From an uncultured Desulfuromonas sp. (GTDB taxonomy: Bacteria; Desulfobacterota; Desulfuromonadia; Desulfuromonadales; Desulfuromonadaceae), in assembly GCF_963678835.1 (NCBI RefSeq), contig NZ_OY787469.1:1674001-1738000 (forward strand): a stretch of 64,000 bases of DNA. The letters run 5' to 3'. The notes under the pieces are model-generated. The model was not told the DNA's origin, ran no database searches, and saw only the letters and a program-made list of their open reading frames with translations. The first letter of the stretch is position 1. Each line of letters starts with the position of its first letter. Below are positions 59,529 to 64,000 of this stretch, in pieces. The position numbers and the translations under genes are program-made.

Positions 59529-59827
59529 TCCTAAGTGCAGATAAGTATTTTGAACAGGGACCTAGGGTCACCCATTAAAAGGCTGCTGTCAATAGCACAG
59601 ACGTTCCCCATAAGCATTGATATGCCTTGCTTTTTACTTGGTGTTATTGATTTTTTACTGTTGCCGTATCTTCACATGCAAAGGGGTCAAGTCTACATGC
59701 AAAGGGGTCAAGTCTACATGCAAAGGGGTCAAGTCTATGGTTGACGTTTTAAGCTTGCACATGCAAAGGGGTCAAGTCTATGGTTGACGTTTTAAGCTTG
59801 TGAGGTAGTCTAAATTCATGTCGAGAC
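59529..59827. other. Spacer with 21-bp tandem repeats
   Basis: No gene is seen. The upstream part should hold the promoter of the two-TM/RT unit. The rest contains tandem repeats (59674-59779). The remaining sequence to 59827 is unexplained. Confidence 0.5.
59674..59779. repeat. 21-bp tandem repeats with AAAGGGGTCAAGTCT core
   Basis: Three head-to-tail copies (59674-59694, 59695-59715, 59716-59736), each ACATGC followed by AAAGGGGTCAAGTCT. A fourth copy is at 59759-59779, and the intervening ATGGTTGACGTTTTAAGCTTG is also repeated right after it. The core resembles the REP words seen near REP-associated transposases. Confidence 0.85.
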
Positions 59828-60007
59828 TGTCTTGGTTCAGCGTGAATTGGAGAATTGCCTCGTTTGAGTTAGACTACTCGAACGGAGAAATTCACCATGC
59901 GAAAAAAACGTAAAAATTACACGGCTCAAGAGAAAGTTGCCATTCTCAAGCGCCACCTTGTTGATCAAACACCGGTCTCAAACCTGTGTGATGAATATCA
60001 GCTTCAG
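59828..60007 (+). mobile_element. Truncated IS3-family element, 5' end only, inverted relative to the intact copy
   Basis: These 180 bases are identical to the reverse complement of 63092-63271, that is, the outer end of the intact IS3 element plus its first 37 orfA codons. They start at TGTCTTGG, the terminal inverted repeat. At 60008 the match stops. The fragment and the intact copy thus lie as inverted repeats around the IS110 transposase. Confidence 0.9.
59897..60007 (+). pseudogene. IS3 transposase OrfA fragment
   Basis: The first 37 codons of the orfA seen at 62894-63202 (MRKKRKNYTAQEKVAILK and on) are present, then the frame runs into unrelated sequence. It cannot make a complete helix-turn-helix protein. 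Confidence 0.88.
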
Positions 60008-60337
60008 TGCAAAAAGTGGGATAGGGGGACATTCTATTTTACCCCGGTCAATAAAAAAATATTTCTCAAGTAAATCAATTAGTTAAAGCTTGAGCCTGAC
60101 TTTTCACGCACCTGTCCCATTGTGTCTATACCGGCGTTGTCCCACATCTTGGCGAATCTTGAGTTTCATCGTTACGAGTATCCGGCATCCCCTGCCCGCA
60201 GTGGGAACAGGGCCGCCTCAGCATTCCTTATCCAAGCTTCAAGATTCCAGTGAGAGGCCCTTGTTTGTCCCGCCCGAGGTCCATTGCCTCAACGTTCTTG
60301 ATCGGGCTCTTCTCGCCGCCGACTGTTTAAGGAGCAA
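60008..60337. other. Noncoding sequence between IS3 fragment and IS110 transposase gene
   Basis: These 330 bases hold no gene. It begins with AAAAGTGGGATAGGGGGACA, a word of the kind found near REP-associated transposases. The rest may be the 3' noncoding end of the IS110 element; its edge cannot be placed. Confidence 0.4.
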
Positions 60338-61627
60338 TCACGTCCTTGTGAAGCAGTCGGAATCAAACGCCTGGTTCCGTTTCATCAGGGTCCAGGCAAT
60401 AATCAGCATTTTGGCCGCCAACTTGACCCGCATCTTTAACTTGATGCCGCGTTCCATTTCCCGCCCTTTGAGCAGGCCGGTAAAATAGGTACGGATGGTT
60501 GCATCTTTGTAGCTGGCAATTTGTGCCGCCTGCACCAGGGCATAGCGCAATCCGGCTTTGCCTTGTTTGGAGATGACAGGTATCGCGCTGTCGCTTTTCT
60601 TGCCGCTTCGTGAAGCGCTGAGGTCCAGTCCCGCCAGACGCAGGACCTGCTTGCGGCTGGTAAAGCGATTGGCATCGCCAATGGCCGCCAGGGTCATGGC
60701 TGAGACGATGGGGCCAAAGCCGGGGATTGTCAGCAGACAGGCGTAGGCCGGGAACGTTTGCGCAACGTCCTTGAGTCGTTTTTCCAAGTCATGCTTGATC
60801 TGGCGCACCTGACGGAGCTGTTCGACCAGTGCGCGGCCCTCCCAGGCTGCCGAGTCGGGCAAGGCGCAGCCGACGGAAAGCTGACTGGCCTGCCAGATGG
60901 CCTCTAACAGGCGTTCTTGAGCCATGGAGCGTTTTTGCATCTGGTAGCCCCGGCGAAAATCGTCAAAGGACATCGCGGCAATGCGTGCCGGGTCGAAATC
61001 GTTGGCAATGAGATCGAGAATGAGGCCATCTTGCCCGCCTTGGGGCATCTGCTTGTCCAATTCCGGGAAATACTGGGCCAGTAAATTGTTGCGGATGCGC
61101 ATTCGCAAGCCGTGTTCCTGCTTTTTTAACTTGGCCCGATAAGCGAGCAAACTGCGTAATTCACGGATCGCATCCTCGCCGGGATCATAAAATTGGCAGC
61201 GCCCCTGACTAACCAGATCAGCAATATTCGCGGCATCCTTGGTGTCGTTTTTGTCCCAGCGGCCATCCAGCAACGTTCTGTTTTTGGCTACGGCAACATT
61301 GGAGACATAAACAACCTGCTCGTTGTTGCGAATCAAATATTCAGCCAGTGGTTTGTGATAAGAAGCCGTTGGTTCGACACCATAGACACATTTTTTCAAC
61401 GTGTGCTTCACCATCAGGCTATCCGCCATGGCCTGAAGCTTTTTAAAATCTTCGATGGTATTGTAAAAGATCAATTTTTTCCAAAGCGTCCTGCCGTTTG
61501 CATCGCCGAAAAAAGCATGATGTTTATCCTTGGCAATATCAATCCCGACCACCAGTGTCGTTTTGCAGCCGCGAATGGATTCGCGCAACTTCCTGAACTG
61601 TTGTAACCTGTCTTGTGCTTGCGTCAT
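60338..61627 (-). CDS. IS110-family transposase
   Basis: This 429-residue recombinase has an N-terminal RuvC-like domain (VVGIDIAKDKHHAFF with the first Asp at residue 30, GVEPTASYHKPL with Glu, and WDKNDTKDAANIADL with Asp). A helical region follows, then the C-terminal Transposase_20 domain (IPGFGPIVSAMTLAAIGDANRF, AGLDLSASRSGKK, GKAGLRYALVQAA). IS110 enzymes use a bridge RNA made from the element's noncoding end. AAAGGAGG lies a few bases before the ATG. The element's ends cannot be set because the family lacks inverted repeats. Confidence 0.93.
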   Translation of the reverse strand: MTQAQDRLQQFRKLRESIRGCKTTLVVGIDIAKDKHHAFFGDANGRTLWKKLIFYNTIEDFKKLQAMADSLMVKHTLKKCVYGVEPTASYHKPLAEYLIRNNEQVVYVSNVAVAKNRTLLDGRWDKNDTKDAANIADLVSQGRCQFYDPGEDAIRELRSLLAYRAKLKKQEHGLRMRIRNNLLAQYFPELDKQMPQGGQDGLILDLIANDFDPARIAAMSFDDFRRGYQMQKRSMAQERLLEAIWQASQLSVGCALPDSAAWEGRALVEQLRQVRQIKHDLEKRLKDVAQTFPAYACLLTIPGFGPIVSAMTLAAIGDANRFTSRKQVLRLAGLDLSASRSGKKSDSAIPVISKQGKAGLRYALVQAAQIASYKDATIRTYFTGLLKGREMERGIKLKMRVKLAAKMLIIAWTLMKRNQAFDSDCFTRT

Positions 61628-61849
61628 AAAATGCCTCCTTTGCGTAAACGTTGCATTCGTTGACCATTACACAAAATGGAGCAGGAAACAGGCTGTTGTT
61701 TTACTATGTTTTTTTATAATTTCCGGGGAGTTAATTCGCTTACAATGTTAGATATAACGTAGTTGATATTTTGACATTTCTTGTTTTTCGTTGCATTTGC
61801 GATGCAATCCTAAAGATTGCTTGGGCATTTACCCTATATGCTTGTGTTT
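61628..61849. other. Noncoding sequence between IS110 gene and IS3 element
   Basis: These 222 bases lie 5' of the IS110 gene. They contain the ribosome site and an AT-rich stretch. In IS110-group elements this left end encodes the bridge RNA, so it may do so here. No gene is seen. Confidence 0.4.
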
Positions 61850-61853
61850 TGCC

Positions 61854-62858
61854 TCAGTCGGAATTGGAAAAACAGCCCTGTTGAGTTAGTGGGTTAAAAG
61901 TTTCCCTTTCCGGGACGCTATGGTGTTGGGCGGGCCGGAGTTTTTCCAGCCGCCGTTTTTGCTTTCGTGCTTCTCGTGCTGCTTCGAGCTTGCTGTCTCG
62001 TTCTTTGAATATTTGTTTTTCCCGGCCTTCGAGTTTGATTTTGGGAGCCACGTAGCCCAGCGCACTGTGCAGTCGTTCGTCGTTGTAATAGCGGATGTAG
62101 TCCGCAACTTGCTTTCTGGCTTCATCAAGCGACAGCGGAACCTTCGGGCGAATGCATTCCTGCTTAATGGTAGCGTGGAAACGTTCCAACTTGCCATTGC
62201 TTTGTGGGTAGAAAGGCGATGTCCGCACATGCGTCATGCCTGCTACCCGGATAAACTCTTTGAAGTCCTTGGCGATGAATTGAGGGCCATTGTCGGAAAT
62301 AATCCTCGGTGTGGCGGCGGGATACTTTTCCCGGGCCCGCTGCAAAATAATTTCCACATCTGCCTCAGTCATCGCCTCGCGCAACTCCCAGTGGACGATG
62401 TAGCGGCTACAGCCGTCCAGCAGGCAGCACAGATAATAAAAGGTGCCTCGGATATTGATGTAGGAAATATCAATATGCCAATGTTCATGGGGCCTGAGCG
62501 GCTGGACAAAACCGGTCCCTTTTTTTGATTGTTTGCCGTTCCAGCGCCTGAGTAGTCCGGCGGTACTTAGAACACGATAGACGCTGCTGGGGCTGACGGC
62601 AACAATATCCTGATCGAGCATCATGAACGTCAGGCGGCGGTAGCCCTCCTGAGGCGTGTGCTGATAGAATTTGATGATCGCCTGCTTCTCCCACTTTTCC
62701 AGCCAGAAATCGCGGGGGATCAGGGCGTTGTGCTCGTTGACTTTGCCATAGCGCTGCTGCCAGTAGTAGAATTTGCTGACAGCCAGGCCCAGCCAGCCGA
62801 TGATACGCGTCACTGCAATGCCGGTGCGCTTTGTCCAGCGCTTGACGAAGTCAACCAC
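61854..62858 (-). CDS. IS3-family transposase OrfB (DDE integrase domain)
   Basis: This is the catalytic part, 334 residues, with HTH_21-like N-terminal segment and the rve core: Asp130 in HWHIDISY, Asp189 in ISDNGPQF and Glu225 in NGKLERFH, with C-terminal KQKRRLEKLRPAQ. It has no own ribosome site of note. It is read with orfA through a -1 frameshift at 62912-62918, giving a fused OrfAB. Confidence 0.93.
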   Translation of the reverse strand: MVDFVKRWTKRTGIAVTRIIGWLGLAVSKFYYWQQRYGKVNEHNALIPRDFWLEKWEKQAIIKFYQHTPQEGYRRLTFMMLDQDIVAVSPSSVYRVLSTAGLLRRWNGKQSKKGTGFVQPLRPHEHWHIDISYINIRGTFYYLCCLLDGCSRYIVHWELREAMTEADVEIILQRAREKYPAATPRIISDNGPQFIAKDFKEFIRVAGMTHVRTSPFYPQSNGKLERFHATIKQECIRPKVPLSLDEARKQVADYIRYYNDERLHSALGYVAPKIKLEGREKQIFKERDSKLEAAREARKQKRRLEKLRPAQHHSVPERETFNPLTQQGCFSNSD

Positions 62859-62893
62859 GGCATCACGAATATCATGGGGGACCCAAGACGCTT

Positions 62894-63202
62894 TCAGAGT
62901 TCCCCAAGTTCCTTTTTTAACTGAACGTGTTCCTCCAGCAATTCCGAGAGAACCTCGTTCTTGGTTTGCAGCTTCGCTTCGAGCTGGGCAATGCGTTTCT
63001 CTTCAGCCTTTTTCTGGCGGGAGTTGTCTTTTTCAAAAGCGGCGGCACCATTCTCGAAAAACTCCTTCTGCCAGCGGTAAAAAACCGTGGGCTGAAGCTG
63101 ATATTCATCACACAGGTTTGAGACCGGTGTTTGATCAACAAGGTGGCGCTTGAGAATGGCAACTTTCTCTTGAGCCGTGTAATTTTTACGTTTTTTTCGC
63201 AT
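62894..63202 (-). CDS. IS3-family transposase OrfA
   Basis: This 102-residue helix-turn-helix protein (YTAQEKVAILKRHL, SNLCDEYQLQPTVFYRWQKEFF) has a C-terminal coiled coil (about residues 70-102) ending in QLKKELGEL. The start follows GGAG. The A AAA AAG slippery heptamer lies in its 3' end. Confidence 0.92.
   Translation of the reverse strand: MRKKRKNYTAQEKVAILKRHLVDQTPVSNLCDEYQLQPTVFYRWQKEFFENGAAAFEKDNSRQKKAEEKRIAQLEAKLQTKNEVLSELLEEHVQLKKELGEL
62912..62918 (-). other. Programmed -1 frameshift site (A AAA AAG)
   Basis: In orfA the zero-frame codons TTA AAA AAG contain the heptamer A AAA AAG. After a -1 slip the reading frame continues without stop through 11 further codons into orfB. This fits IS3-family OrfAB production. 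Confidence 0.85.
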
Positions 63203-63369
63203 GGTGAATTTCTCCGTTCGAGTAGTCTAACTCAAACGAGGCAATTCTCCAATTCACGCTGAACCAAGACACTTGTTATAGGAAACGAACGTTGCACTAT
63301 TGGAACACCGAAGGGGTATCCCACCATCTGCTAATTCTGATGGTAGACCCCTTTAGGAAAAAAAACACT

Positions 63370-63978
63370 ATGGTAAAAAAGAGATTTTTTAGAGAGCCAA
63401 TTCCAGAAATTTTTGACGCAGCACGCTACCTTGATGCTGCCGTTTCAGCACATTTAAATGGCCAACCGGATATTGCTGATAAACTGTTTGAACTGGCAAA
63501 TGATAGAAAAGTTTGGGAATGGACCGATTCGGTTTGGGGCAAAAACAGTCCGTACGTAATCGTAAACAAGCAACCTCGTTTGCACACCGCTCCTAAGGTA
63601 GAAGCTAGGATGCCCACTACCGAACAAAAAAATGAATTACACAAAAGAGACGGTTACCATTGCCGGTTTTGTGGAATCCCTGTCATTCGAGCAGAAATCA
63701 GGAAAATAATTCATAAGGCATATCCCAACTCAGTGCCATGGGGCAGAACAAATGCTTCCCAACATGCTGCCTTTCAATGCATGTGGCTACAATATGATCA
63801 CGTTGTTCCTCATTCAAATGGTGGCACAAACGATCTTGATAACCTCGTTATCACCTGTGCTGCATGTAATTTTGGGAAAATGGAGTATGCCTTGGAAGAG
63901 TTGGGCTTACTGGACCCAAGAGAGTTTGCTCCAATTCAATCCCAATGGGATGGACTGGAGCGTATAAGTCAAACTTAA
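63370..63978 (+). CDS. HNH endonuclease family protein
   Basis: This 202-residue protein has a helical N-terminal part (about 1-60), then an HNH nuclease domain: KRDGYHCRFCG with Cys98 and Cys101, YDHVVPHSNGG with the Asp143-His144 pair, and ITCAACNFGK with Cys163 and Cys166. The zinc cysteines and the metal-binding His are all present, so the domain should fold and cut DNA. The start at 63370 follows GGAAAAAAAAC; a longer frame from 63292 would extend into IS-flanking DNA. It lies 98 bases after the IS3 end and may belong to the same accessory block as the RT. Confidence 0.8.
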   Translation: MVKKRFFREPIPEIFDAARYLDAAVSAHLNGQPDIADKLFELANDRKVWEWTDSVWGKNSPYVIVNKQPRLHTAPKVEARMPTTEQKNELHKRDGYHCRFCGIPVIRAEIRKIIHKAYPNSVPWGRTNASQHAAFQCMWLQYDHVVPHSNGGTNDLDNLVITCAACNFGKMEYALEELGLLDPREFAPIQSQWDGLERISQT

Positions 63979-64000
63979 TAAACGAACCAACCGGTCGGAA

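Larger units (their letters stand above)
61850..63271 (-). mobile_element. IS3-family insertion sequence, apparently intact
   Basis: About 1422 bp with orfA and orfB. The right end reads TGTCTTGGTTCAGCGTGAATTGGAG inward in part (first 20 bases shown by the repeat at 59828), and the left end TGCCTCAGTCGGAATTGGAA is an imperfect inverted match (shared GAATTGGA). The orfB stop lies within the left inverted repeat, as usual. A target duplication is not evident to me. Confidence 0.8.

Noticed and set aside
59674..59779. CRISPR array
   Set aside because: The 21-bp copies touch head to tail without spacers and only four are present, so it is not a CRISPR array.
60090..60488. 132-codon plus-strand frame before the IS110 gene
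   Set aside because: It overlaps the 3' end of the transposase gene and has a composition typical of a shadow frame.

Overview
The window reads as a chromosomal segment of a Gram-negative deltaproteobacterium, most likely of the Desulfuromonas/Geobacter type (Desulfuromonadales). That assignment is an inference. It rests on gene order (guaB-guaA; dnaE-accA-rlpA; tRNA cluster-tig-clpP-clpX-lon-HU), on outer-membrane and heptose-synthesis genes, on abundant signalling genes, and on small redox proteins. No rRNA is present.

From 1 to 26950 the window is mostly housekeeping: an orphan hybrid-sensor histidine kinase, typA, a lipoprotein with a degenerate M48 protease motif, miaB, an M42 peptidase, guaB, guaA, a ComEA-like protein, gmhB, maf, dnaE, accA, rlpA, tgt, an isolated cas6-like gene, small regulators and an RlmI-type methyltransferase. 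From 26951 to 28981 lies a gene-poor patch with one cysteine-cluster gene and several ~153 bp MITE/REP-like repeats. From 28985 to 43683 are a K+ channel, a cyclophilin, two tRNA clusters around the proteostasis operon tig-clpP-clpX-lon and HU, then a thioredoxin/nitroreductase pair, an ArsR regulator, a three-gene operon headed by a Na+/Ca2+ antiporter, and a 2-Cys peroxiredoxin.

From 43834 to 45776 sits a compact signalling operon: a CheY-like receiver, a CheC-like phosphatase and a PAS-GGDEF diguanylate cyclase. From 45996 to 52705 is a LolCDE/MacB-type envelope transport locus (outer-membrane lipoprotein-sorting-like protein, two FtsX permeases, an ATPase, a beta-barrel protein). It is split between permease and ATPase by two tandem 777-bp copies of a hairpin-rich sequence without a convincing gene. 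A DUF6178-like gene follows.

From about 54500 to the end the window is accessory. It holds a sugar epimerase, an unrecognised GT-B-like protein, an AT-rich two-gene unit coding for a two-TM protein and a reverse transcriptase of the Abi/UG (defence-associated, DRT-like) type with an alpha-helical C-terminal region, 21-bp tandem repeats, a broken and an intact inverted copy of an IS3-family element flanking an IS110-family transposase, and an HNH endonuclease gene. The RT/two-TM unit is the best candidate for an undescribed or poorly described system here. The split transport operon, the isolated cas6 and the HAMAH pseudo-protease are the next most unusual points. Functions are assigned by reading motifs; no database search was possible.
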